Shown one piece after another: positions 1 through 6,990 of a DNA stretch of 64,000 bases (position 1 is its first letter; each line of letters opens with the position of its first letter). The stretch comes from Gammaproteobacteria bacterium (GTDB lineage: Bacteria; Pseudomonadota; Gammaproteobacteria; VBWC01), in NCBI GenBank assembly GCA_006218035.1, contig VBWC01000015.1, forward strand, positions 12,195 to 76,194, read 5' to 3'. Both the position numbers and the translations under genes were made by a program. The notes beneath the pieces are model-generated. The model searched no databases. It saw only the letters and a list, made by a program, of their open reading frames with translations, and was not told the DNA's origin.

Positions 1-55
1 TCTTTGACTACAAGATTTCTCGCTTCGCTCGAAATGACACTTAATCAGAGCTTCC
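1..55. repeat. Right end of an IS5-like MITE, partial
   Basis: The sequence ends in a terminal repeat (ATCAGAGCTTCC) that matches the right end of the element at 5115-5244, and shares its core (CTCGCTTCGCTCGAAATGACAC). It abuts TTAG at 56-59, which contains the stop codon of the minus-strand transferase gene. The left part lies outside the window. Confidence 0.7.
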
Positions 56-1660
56 TTAGTCGGTGCCTGCCTCTTTTACCTTGAATTTTACAAGCTTCCG
101 GTCGAGCACACTGCTGTTGACCTCGAAGATTGCCAGCAGTGAATGGAAGATCGCATCCTGACTGGTGGGCTGATCCGTGTTCTCGATCACGCTGGCGATC
201 TCCACATCACTGCTGTCACCGAGCCACAGCAGCACCGGCACATGCTTCTGTTCGCGTGGGGCCATGGCATACGGAAGCCCATGCAGATACAGGCCATGCT
301 CGCCCAGCGATTCGCCATGGTCGCTCACGTACAGCATCGCCGTCTCAAAGGCAGCAGTATTGGCTTTTAACAGCGCGACTACCTGCGCGAGAAACCGGTC
401 GGTATAGCGAATGGCGTTGTCATAGGCATTGTTGATCTCTTCCAGGCTGCACTGTGACAGCTCTGCACTCTGACAGGCCGGCTTGAAGTGCTCGAATTCG
501 GCAGGGTAGCGTTTGTAATAGGCCGGTCCGTGATTGCCCATCTGATGCAGCACAATCAGGATATCGCTGTGTTGCCGGTCGATAAAATCCTGCAGGCCCG
601 CCAGCATCCCTTCATCGCGGCACTCGGTATCGCAGACCGGATTGACCGCCGGCGACTGGAAGTCCTGATAGGCGACACGCGACGCAACGCCTTTGGAATC
701 GGAATTGTTGTCGCGCCACAATACCGAAACCCCGGCGCGCTGCAGTACGTCCAGCACATTTTCGGTGTGCTCGGCCTGCTGGCGATCGAAGTCTTCCCGT
801 CCGGCCAGCGCAAACATGCACGGGACCGAGACAGCGGTCGAGGTGCCGCAGGCCATGACGTTGGTATAACTATGGAGATTGGGTTCTCTGGACAACAGAG
901 GATTCGTATCGCGGCTGTAGCCGTTCAGGGAGAAACGATCGGCGCGCGCTGTCTCGCCCACTACCATGATGACCAGCTCGTACTCGGGATCGCCGTGTGG
1001 AATTGCTGCATCCTCGCCAATTCTGGCAAACGCCGGTACCGCTCGAATCGCGCCATGGTCCACCCAGTACCGCCCGAGCGAATAAAGCGGATAGGTCGGG
1101 TTAGTGTGATAACGCAGCGGCTTGTGTTCACGAAAAAAACTCGCGTAATGTCCGCTGAACGCGAACACCATCGCCGCTATCAGCAATACCGACACGCCAC
1201 TGACCAGAGCCTTGCTACGCAACTCCGGCCAAACGCCGCGATACCGCACCGGTATGCGCCAGATGAGGATGGCGGGCACGATGCCCAGCAACAATACGCG
1301 TAGCGCCAGCTCGATCGTCAACAGATCGGTCGCCTCGGCGGTGTTGGTGTCCACCATATTCTGGATCATCACGTCGTCGATGACGGTTCCGAACCGGTCG
1401 GTGAAATACGCCGCCGGCGCGGCGACAAGCACCATCAGGATAAGCACTGGCCGAGTGGTGTAACGACTTGCCACCAGCGAGGTCACCAAAACAAGAATGC
1501 AAGCGAGCAGTAACGGGACAGACAACAGAAAACCGATATTGGTGACGGTAAGCGCGTAGGTTTCGATTACTTTGGCAAAGAACGTGGTATTGGCCGTCGC
1601 AACGAGAAATACTGCCGTGACGAGAATCAGACCGTGTTGTGTTACCGATATGCGCTTCAC
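56..1660 (-). CDS. eptA: Lipid A phosphoethanolamine transferase (EptA-like)
   Basis: An inner-membrane enzyme of the EptA/alkaline-phosphatase superfamily, which moves phosphoethanolamine from phosphatidylethanolamine to lipid A and lowers affinity for cationic peptides. The 534 residues are the usual length. About five hydrophobic helices lie before residue 180, followed by a periplasmic sulfatase-fold domain. Visible catalytic motifs are VVGETARAD (metal-ligand Glu near 236), CGTSTAVS (nucleophile Thr at 273/275) and VSDHGESLGEHG (metal ligands near 450). It is transcribed away from its neighbours, and its stop codon lies in the YTAR site of a mobile repeat. The exact phosphate-group target (lipid A versus core heptose) cannot be read from sequence. 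Confidence 0.9.
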   Translation of the reverse strand: MKRISVTQHGLILVTAVFLVATANTTFFAKVIETYALTVTNIGFLLSVPLLLACILVLVTSLVASRYTTRPVLILMVLVAAPAAYFTDRFGTVIDDVMIQNMVDTNTAEATDLLTIELALRVLLLGIVPAILIWRIPVRYRGVWPELRSKALVSGVSVLLIAAMVFAFSGHYASFFREHKPLRYHTNPTYPLYSLGRYWVDHGAIRAVPAFARIGEDAAIPHGDPEYELVIMVVGETARADRFSLNGYSRDTNPLLSREPNLHSYTNVMACGTSTAVSVPCMFALAGREDFDRQQAEHTENVLDVLQRAGVSVLWRDNNSDSKGVASRVAYQDFQSPAVNPVCDTECRDEGMLAGLQDFIDRQHSDILIVLHQMGNHGPAYYKRYPAEFEHFKPACQSAELSQCSLEEINNAYDNAIRYTDRFLAQVVALLKANTAAFETAMLYVSDHGESLGEHGLYLHGLPYAMAPREQKHVPVLLWLGDSSDVEIASVIENTDQPTSQDAIFHSLLAIFEVNSSVLDRKLVKFKVKEAGTD

Positions 1661-1869
1661 TGGGATATCTGGCAGCAGGTGGCGACGAGGTTATTTGCGT
1701 GAGGCAGGATGCGACGGTATTGACTGTAAGCCCCGCGTTGGTCGAATGCAACCGGACAGAGGGACCATCGGCAATTCGTCCGACTGGCGGCGATTGACAC
1801 CCTCGTTAAAAATATCAGTGCCGGGTAGCGCGCCCGCCGGTGGGCAAAACGGCGCCATCATGACACAAT

Positions 1870-1912
1870 AAAAAGGCCTGCCTGTTTTCTGAACAGGCAG
1901 GCCATTTTTATT
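1870..1912. terminator. Strong hairpin with T-tracts upstream of the PA2779-like gene
   Basis: A perfect 12-bp stem (1875-1886 with 1892-1903) and 5-nt loop, flanked by A-tracts and T-tracts, so it could terminate on either strand. Both neighbours diverge from this gap, so it is not at the 3' end of either. It begins a few bases after a stretch (about 1841-1869) that also precedes the tRNA-Phe terminator hairpin at 3908-3940. It may be an attenuator for the gene starting at 1929 or a stranded copy of the tRNA terminator. Confidence 0.6.
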
Positions 1913-1928
1913 AAATGGGAGAACGACC

Positions 1929-2327
1929 ATGCATGCATTGCTGAAGTCCAAATTCATCGCCCGCGCCTTGCTGGTGTGTTTCTTCGGCCTGTCTGTCTCC
2001 ATGCCGGCGGCGCAGGCGTCCATGATCGGCACCGCGGAAGCGTTCACCGCGGCAGACAGCGCCGATCGCGGCTATCTGCTCGATGTTCTCAAGCGCAGTG
2101 ATGTCGCGGCGAAACTGCAATCCCTCGGTGTCAGCGCCGATGACGTGCAGGCGCGTGTCAATGCGATGAGCGACAACGAGGCCGCCGAGCTGGCCGCTCA
2201 GGTCAAGGAACTGCCTGCCGGCGGCGATGCGCTTGGCGCGCTCGTCTTTGTCTTTCTGGTCCTGCTGTTTACGGACATCCTCGGCTTTACGAACGTCTTT
2301 CCGTTCGTCAAGAAGACGGCCCGCTAA
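1929..2327 (+). CDS. PA2779-family small secreted/membrane protein
   Basis: A 132-residue protein of the PA2779 family (function unknown). An N-terminal signal-like helix (about residues 10-30, ending MPAAQAS) is followed by an acidic helical segment with the family-typical SDNEAAELAAQVKELPAGG stretch. A C-terminal hydrophobic helix (about 101-122) ends in basic residues. The family is usually encoded directly upstream of a PA2778-type C39-like cysteine peptidase, as it is here, so the two probably work together. GGGAGA upstream of ATG 1929 is a reasonable ribosome site. The TAA stop is part of the CTAA target of the repeat that follows. Confidence 0.8.
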   Translation: MHALLKSKFIARALLVCFFGLSVSMPAAQASMIGTAEAFTAADSADRGYLLDVLKRSDVAAKLQSLGVSADDVQARVNAMSDNEAAELAAQVKELPAGGDALGALVFVFLVLLFTDILGFTNVFPFVKKTAR

Positions 2328-2467
2328 CAGGATGTTGAAAAACGCCTCTCCGAACGCCGTTCACCCTTCGACAGGCTCATGGCGAACGGCCAGCCTGTTG
2401 ATTGTCCGTTCGTGCTGAGCGTGTCGAAGCATGAACGGAAGGGTGTGGCGCGTTTTTCAACAGCCCG
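2328..2467. repeat. MITE-like element, CAGGATGTTGAAAAA family
   Basis: About 140 bp bounded by imperfect inverted ends (CAGGATGTTGAAAAACGC and GCGTTTTTCAACAGCCCG). It sits between CTAA (stop codon of the upstream gene) and TTAA. The core holds a CCTTCGACAGGCTCATGGCGAACGG-like inverted repeat also found in the element at 5249-5378. Other copies with these ends lie near 21873, 22666, 28030 and 46655. No coding capacity. Confidence 0.75.
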
Positions 2468-2496
2468 TTAATACGCTGCGCGGTAATACGGCCGGT

Positions 2497-3432
2497 GTGC
2501 TCCGGCGCACCGGCTTTCTGTTTGTGTTGTTACTTGCGGGGTGCACGGGCACGCCCGACATTGCCGATCGCAACACGCTCAACATCGCCGACCGGCATCA
2601 GCTTGGCAATGTCCCGTTTCATGCGCAGGATCGGTATCAATGCGGCCCGGCATCGCTGGCGATGGTGCTCAACTGGTCCGGCGTAGACACAACGCCGGAT
2701 GCACTGACCCCGCAGGTCTACCTCCCGGCGCGCAACGGCAGCCTTCAGATCGAAATGCTCGCGGCGACGCGCCGTCACCACCGCATCCCGTATGTCATCG
2801 AGCCAAATATTGATGCGCTGCTGCGCGAAATCCACGCCGGACATCCGGTACTCGTACTGCAGAATCTTGGGCTGAATTGGTGGCCTGTCTGGCATTACGC
2901 CGTCGTCACCGGTTACCACCTGACGGATCGCACGATCACCTTGCACAGCGGCGTCGATGAAAACATGCAAATGTCGCTGAAGCGTTTTCTCGCGACATGG
3001 AACCGCGCCGGAAGCTGGGCCATGGTGGTGACGCCGCCGCAGACATTACCCGCCACCGCGCAACGCGAACACTACCTGCAAGCCATCCTCAATCTGGAAC
3101 GCTTGAACGACTGGCAGACCACGCGCGACGCCTATGCCGCCCTGCTTGCACGCTGGCCCGGCAGCCCGGACGCGTTGCTCGGCCTTGGCAACAGCCAATA
3201 TCAACTGAATGACAAGGAGCAGGCGGTGCTCACCTATCAACGCGCGCTGGACATCGATCCCACAGCGGCCGTCATCTACAACAACCTCGCCCACGTACTG
3301 CTCGAACTGAACCGGCTGCAGCAAGCCGAGGCCGCCGCACGCCGCGCCCTCAACCTCGGCGGCCCGCATCTGCAGACGTATCAAAAAACGCTCGATGAAA
3401 TACTGCGAACAAAGTCTGGCGATCGCAGATAG
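2497..3432 (+). CDS. PA2778-family C39-like cysteine peptidase lipoprotein with TPR repeats
   Basis: Predicted periplasmic lipoprotein. From GTG 2497 the protein starts with a basic stretch, a short hydrophobic helix and lipobox LLLAGC. ATG 2431 is in frame but lies inside the mobile repeat, so I prefer GTG; the ribosome site is weak either way. The peptidase domain shows YQCGPASLAMVLNW (nucleophile Cys) and WHYAVVTGYH (catalytic His), as in peptidase C39. Residues from about 190 onward contain at least two TPR-like repeats (LLGLGNSQYQLNDKEQAVLTY and the following NNLAHVLLELNRLQQAEAAA). It pairs with the PA2779-like gene upstream. The substrate is unknown. Confidence 0.8.
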   Translation: MLRRTGFLFVLLLAGCTGTPDIADRNTLNIADRHQLGNVPFHAQDRYQCGPASLAMVLNWSGVDTTPDALTPQVYLPARNGSLQIEMLAATRRHHRIPYVIEPNIDALLREIHAGHPVLVLQNLGLNWWPVWHYAVVTGYHLTDRTITLHSGVDENMQMSLKRFLATWNRAGSWAMVVTPPQTLPATAQREHYLQAILNLERLNDWQTTRDAYAALLARWPGSPDALLGLGNSQYQLNDKEQAVLTYQRALDIDPTAAVIYNNLAHVLLELNRLQQAEAAARRALNLGGPHLQTYQKTLDEILRTKSGDRR

Positions 3433-3907
3433 CGGTAAGCAAGCAGAGCGCATCAGGCGATAGCCGTCATGCGCCAAATGAAAAGCAAAATCCTGCGGCG
3501 GAATACGCAAAGGAAACCCTGATTTATTCGTCATTCCGGGCGGAGCGCATTAACAAAGGGGTCATTGCTTGACTTTGCACATCGACCCACCGCAACATCA
3601 CCGGCGCACGTCGGGCACGTCGGGGGTCAGGTCGTGCATTAACACATCACGGCCACGTCCAGCCATGCGTTGTTGCAAGGCCTGACCCCGTCGCTCTTGG
3701 GATCGAACGTCTTTCCGCATATATGATGTACGGTCTGAATCCTGACCCCTGCGCAACGAGCCCGTAGCCTGGGTTAGCCGCATGCGGCATAACCCGGGGA
3801 CGTGGATTGGGCTGACGCGTAGGTCGCAATGCCCCTCGGTTGTTGCGTACGCGCTGAGTTAAGACTATGGCAGATGGGCAAACGGCGCCCGTCGTGACAA
3901 AATAAAA
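3433..3907. other. Non-coding gap with degenerate repeats
   Basis: No convincing gene on either strand. It contains a CATTCCGGGCGGAGCGCATTAAC fragment near 3533, a GTAGCCTGGGTTAGCCGCATGCGGCATAACCC-type inverted repeat at about 3768-3799, and at about 3875-3907 a sequence also found before the hairpin at 1875. These look like remnants of intergenic repeats downstream of the tRNA-Phe terminator. Confidence 0.5.
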
Positions 3908-3940
3908 AAGGCCCGCCTGTACAGATAACAGGCGGGCCTT
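3908..3940 (-). terminator. Rho-independent terminator of tRNA-Phe
   Basis: A perfect 13-bp stem (3908-3920 with 3928-3940, 7-nt loop). On the minus strand it is followed by a T-rich run (CCTTTTTTATTTT), placed 15 nt after the CCA end of the tRNA-Phe. The plus strand also carries TTTTGTTTT, so it may stop transcription both ways. Confidence 0.85.
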
Positions 3941-3954
3941 TTGTTTTATCCCGA

Positions 3955-4030
3955 TGGTGGCCAGGGACGGAATCGAACCGCCGACACGGGGATTTTCAGT
4001 CCCCTGCTCTACCGACTGAGCTACCTGGCC
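3955..4030 (-). tRNA. tRNA-Phe (GAA)
   Basis: The reverse complement folds as a 76-nt tRNA with encoded CCA. The acceptor stem is GGCCAGG/CCTGGCC with discriminator A. The D arm is GCTCAGTCGGTAGAGC, the anticodon arm GGGGA-CTGAAAA-TCCCC has anticodon GAA, and the T arm carries GGTTCGATTCC. The D and anticodon arms closely match the enterobacterial tRNA-Phe pattern. A strong terminator follows at 3908-3940. Confidence 0.97.
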
Positions 4031-4136
4031 GGGAGGGCGTATTAGACCGATAGCGCCGTCGTGAGTCAAGCCGGCGGGCCGGACCGGGCGCGATCTTCCC
4101 GCTACCGGAACCGGTCGACAGGATGCAAACAAGGGG

Positions 4137-5114
4137 GTGCGTATTATCAATCAACACATTACTGTGGCGCTGCTGCTGGGGCTGCTGATGCTCGGATCGT
4201 GCGGTGACCGCCCGGCTGCGAACAAGGCGCCGGCAACGGCCGAGGCGCGGGAAGACAATATGGTACGGATGCCTGAAGCAGCGTTTATCATGGGCAGCGA
4301 CAAGACGGATGCACGGGACATCCGCAAGGAATTCGGCTTTCAGCGCGAGTTGTATCTTGATGAACATCCGCAGCACCGCGTGACGCTGCCGGCGTTTTTG
4401 ATCGACAAGTACGAAGTCGCGAATGCCACCTATAAAAAATTCATAATGGCGACGGCGGCTGCGGAGCCGGCCCAGTGGATACAAAACGGTTATAACGTAC
4501 GCGACAACCGTTTGCGCAATTTCGGCGTCGATGATCTGCGTATGATCGCCAGCCAGTATTTCGAACTGGACAGGGATACGTCGACGATGGATCGGGACAG
4601 CCTGCTTGACGAATTTACGAAGATACAGGCCTACCGCGATACGTTGCCGGTCACTGGCGTCAGCTGGTACGACGCGTACAGTTATTGCAAATGGGCCGGT
4701 AAGCGGCTGCCATCGGAGGCCGAATGGGAACGCGCCGCGCGCGGTACTGACGGTCGCGAATTTCCGTGGGGCGATGAATGGGACGAAGGAAAGGCCAATA
4801 ACGGCAAGACCGGCGACGACCGCTATTTCGGCATCATGGCGTCGGGCTCGTTCGAGACCGATCGCACACCGGAGGGCGTCTATGATCTCGGCGGCAACGT
4901 GTCCGAATGGGTGAGCGACTGGTATCAGCCGTATCCCGGTTCGGACTACCGGCACGAGGCGTTTGGGGAAGTGACCAAGGTGGTACGCGGCGGTGGTGCC
5001 GGTATCGGGCACTACGCATTGGGTTATTTCTTCCGCGGCGCGCGCCGCGGCTTTACCGATCCTTCCAGTCTCAGCACGGACGTCGGTTTTCGCTGCGCGA
5101 TGGATGCCGGCTAG
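4137..5114 (+). CDS. SUMF1/FGE-fold lipoprotein (formylglycine-generating-enzyme-like)
   Basis: A 325-residue predicted lipoprotein: short hydrophobic N-terminus with lipobox LMLGSC near residues 18-23. The GTG start at 4137 is the only usable in-frame start before it, and AAGGGGG lies directly upstream. The rest is a SUMF1/FGE-sulfatase domain with PEAAFIMGS, DKYEVANATYKKFI, VTGVSWYDAYSYCKWAGKRLP, SEAEWERAARG, FPWGDEWDEG, YDLGGNVSEWVSDWY and GFRCA. The paired active-site cysteines of true formylglycine-generating enzyme are not seen in the C-terminal RGG region, so catalysis of sulfatase maturation is unlikely. Role unknown; probably a periplasmic structural or ligand-binding module. The TAG stop lies in the CTAG target of the downstream repeat. 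Confidence 0.8.
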   Translation: MRIINQHITVALLLGLLMLGSCGDRPAANKAPATAEAREDNMVRMPEAAFIMGSDKTDARDIRKEFGFQRELYLDEHPQHRVTLPAFLIDKYEVANATYKKFIMATAAAEPAQWIQNGYNVRDNRLRNFGVDDLRMIASQYFELDRDTSTMDRDSLLDEFTKIQAYRDTLPVTGVSWYDAYSYCKWAGKRLPSEAEWERAARGTDGREFPWGDEWDEGKANNGKTGDDRYFGIMASGSFETDRTPEGVYDLGGNVSEWVSDWYQPYPGSDYRHEAFGEVTKVVRGGGAGIGHYALGYFFRGARRGFTDPSSLSTDVGFRCAMDAG

Positions 5115-5244
5115 TGAAGCTCTGAATAGGAGGTTTCTTGTCATTTCGACCGCAGGGAGAAATCTCGATGTGATTGAATCGCGTCGCGTCTTTGACCACA
5201 ACGATCTCTCGCTTCGCTCGAAATGACACTTGATCAGAGCTTCC
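5115..5244. repeat. IS5-like MITE, 130 bp (ATTTCGA core)
   Basis: A 130-bp non-coding element between CTAG tetramers (5111-5114 and 5245-5248). Ends are TGAAGCTCTGAATAGG and TGATCAGAGCTTCC. The core is a large inverted repeat with TCATTTCGACCGCAGGGAGA at one side and CTCGCTTCGCTCGAAATGA at the other. It resembles miniature elements mobilised by IS5-type transposases, which duplicate YTAR. The left CTAG includes the stop codon of the SUMF1-like gene. Related cores lie at 1-55 and 31336-31432. Confidence 0.75.
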
Positions 5245-5248
5245 CTAG

Positions 5249-5378
5249 GAAAGCTCTGAATAAGTCCCCCGTTCGTGGTGAGCTCGTCGAACCATGAACC
5301 GGGGATGTACGACGATCAGCGGGTTACATTACCAGCCCTTCGACAAGCTCAGGGCGAACGGACTTATTCAGAGGTTCC
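5249..5378. repeat. IS5-like MITE, 130 bp (CTTCGACAAGCTCAGG core)
   Basis: Second 130-bp element, directly abutting the previous one through a shared CTAG and ending at another CTAG (5379-5382). The ends are near-perfect inverted repeats (GAAAGCTCTGAATAAGTCC and GGACTTATTCAGAGGTTCC), reminiscent of IS5 termini. The core contains CCCTTCGACAAGCTCAGGGC, shared with the element at 2328-2467 whose ends are unrelated. Confidence 0.75.
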
Positions 5379-5418
5379 CTAGTGAAAATTATCGGTATGC
5401 CTGACATGTTTGAATGCC

Positions 5419-5625
5419 GTCATTCCCGTACCCTCCGGGTATAAACGTCGCGGGAATCCAGTGCCATTCACAACCGCTGGATTCCGGGTCTGCGCTGCGC
5501 TCCGCCCGGAATGACGGTCGCGATGTGTTGTCACGTAATTTGGTAATTCAATAATACCCACTGGATTCCCGGTCTGCGCTGCGCGCAGCCTGCCCCTGCG
5601 AAGGCAGGGGCCCGGAATGACGGCA
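5419..5625. repeat. Two GTCATTCC...GGAATGAC intergenic repeats
   Basis: Two adjacent copies of a common intergenic repeat. The first (5419-5515) runs from GTCATTCCCG to CCCGGAATGAC with internal AATCCAG and CTGGATTCC. The second (about 5555-5625) has CTGGATTCCCGG and GCCCGGAATGACGG. The same family occurs at 11393-11430 and, in frame, inside recG at 29410-29565. No genes in 5379-5654. Confidence 0.7.
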
Positions 5626-5654
5626 TGAGAATGAATCAGGGCATCCAACGGCAA

Positions 5655-5927
5655 TCACTTCTTCGGCGCGACGTAGCCTTCGGGTGCAGCCGACCCGCCG
5701 CCGAAGAAGAATTTTTCCATCTCGCCTTCAAGGTAGCTGCGCGATTTCGGATCCATCGGCGACAGCCGGTACTCGTTGATCAGCATCGTCTGATGCTTGA
5801 GCCACATCTGCCAGGCTTCCTGCGACACGTTGTCGAAGATACGCTTGCCAAGGTCGCCCGGGTACGGTTGTCTGCGCAGACCCTCGGCTTCCTTGCGCAG
5901 CTTTACACAGTTAACAGTGCGTGACAT
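5655..5927 (-). CDS. yggX: Fe(2+)-trafficking / oxidative-damage protection protein YggX
   Basis: A 90-residue cytosolic protein of the YggX family, tied to protection of Fe-S clusters and iron trafficking. It begins [17 protein letters not shown], with the family cysteine at position 7, and contains [19 protein letters not shown] and [16 protein letters not shown], which are diagnostic. ATG at 5927 is the correct start; upstream in-frame sequence is mutY in another frame. It overlaps the 3' end of mutY by 17 bp, the same mutY-yggX order as in Escherichia coli, so the two should be co-transcribed and translationally coupled. Confidence 0.95.
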   Translation of the reverse strand: MSRTVNCVKLRKEAEGLRRQPYPGDLGKRIFDNVSQEAWQMWLKHQTMLINEYRLSPMDPKSRSYLEGEMEKFFFGGGSAAPEGYVAPKK

Positions 5928-6987
5928 GGTTTTCTTTTTGGCCTTCAAGTTTATCGAGCAGACTCCGGACCGGAGCGGCCAGGCCGAGTCGTAGCGGCTG
6001 GCGGGCATTGTACCAGACGGTGCCGGGGCGCTCCATGACCGCCTGATCCTGGCGTGAGACACGCAGTATCAACGGCTGGATATCCAGGCGGAAATGACTG
6101 AATACATGCGTCAGCGTCGGCCACGACTCCGTCGCGACAACCTTGCAATCCATGTGTTGATCACACCACGAAGCGATGTCGTCATGCGCGTCAGTTTCCG
6201 GAAATCCCCATAGTCCGCCCCAGATTCCGGCGGGCGGCCGCTGTTGCAGCAGCACACTGCCTTGTTCGTCAACCAGTATCAGCATCGTCGTTGTGCGCAG
6301 CGGCGTCGACTGCCGCGGCCGCTTCACCGGGAATTTATCGGTGGCGTCCGACCGATACGCCGCGCAGTCGTCCATCACCGGGCAAGATACGCAGCGCGGC
6401 CGGGTGCGCGTACATACGGTGGCACCGAGATCCATGATCGCCTGCGTATAGGCGGCGACGCGTTTATCCGGCGTATAGCGTTCGGCCAGTAACCACAATA
6501 GTTTTTCCACCGCCGGACTTCCCGGCCAGCCGCCGACGGCGTCGTGGCGCGCCAGCACGCGTTTGACGTTGCCATCGAGTATCGGATGACGCTGGTTGGC
6601 CGACAGCGCGAGGATCGCACCGGCGGTCGACGGGCCGATACCCGGCAGGTTAACGGTATCGGCTATGTCCAGCGGAAATATCCCGCGGTGCTGCTGATGA
6701 ACGATACCGGCGGTCTTGTGCAGATTGCGCGCGCGCGAGTAGTAACCCAGCCCGGACCACAGATGCAGCACCTCGTCGATACTTGCCCCGGCCAGCGTCT
6801 CCAGGTCAGGGAAGCGCTGCATGAATCGTTCAAAATAGGGGATGACCGTGGCTACCTGCGTCTGCTGCAGCATGATCTCGGAAACCCACACGCGGTACGG
6901 CGTGGCGTCATGCTGCCATGGCATATCCTTGCGGCCGTGCCGGTCGAACCATGCAAGCAGCCGTGAGCTGAAGGTTGGCGCAGGCAT
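5911..6987 (-). CDS. mutY: A/G-specific adenine DNA glycosylase MutY
   Basis: Removes adenine mispaired with 8-oxoguanine; partner of MutM (51022-51837 here). The 358 residues match the family. Seen in order: catalytic-Glu region [17 protein letters not shown], helix-hairpin-helix [14 protein letters not shown], catalytic Asp in [14 protein letters not shown], the [4Fe-4S] pattern CX6CX2CX5C ([17 protein letters not shown]), then a NUDIX-like C-terminal domain with [19 protein letters not shown]. It starts at ATG 6987, three bases after the upstream AsmA gene ends, and overlaps yggX, suggesting one operon. Confidence 0.97.
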   Translation of the reverse strand: MPAPTFSSRLLAWFDRHGRKDMPWQHDATPYRVWVSEIMLQQTQVATVIPYFERFMQRFPDLETLAGASIDEVLHLWSGLGYYSRARNLHKTAGIVHQQHRGIFPLDIADTVNLPGIGPSTAGAILALSANQRHPILDGNVKRVLARHDAVGGWPGSPAVEKLLWLLAERYTPDKRVAAYTQAIMDLGATVCTRTRPRCVSCPVMDDCAAYRSDATDKFPVKRPRQSTPLRTTTMLILVDEQGSVLLQQRPPAGIWGGLWGFPETDAHDDIASWCDQHMDCKVVATESWPTLTHVFSHFRLDIQPLILRVSRQDQAVMERPGTVWYNARQPLRLGLAAPVRSLLDKLEGQKENHVTHC

Positions 6988-6990
6988 CGC

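Noticed and set aside
3955-4030. Integrative-element attachment site at tRNA-Phe
   Set aside because: No integrase gene nearby and no second copy of the tRNA 3' end in the window; the repeated part is the terminator flank instead.
3996-5201. A 401-codon minus-strand open frame antisense to the SUMF1-like gene and running through tRNA-Phe
   Set aside because: Overlaps a clear lipoprotein gene and a tRNA; composition is that of a GC-rich antisense shadow with no recognisable motif.
5115-5625. CRISPR array in the repeat-rich gap
   Set aside because: Repeats are inverted, of different families and bounded by CTAG; there are no regularly spaced direct repeats and no cas genes.
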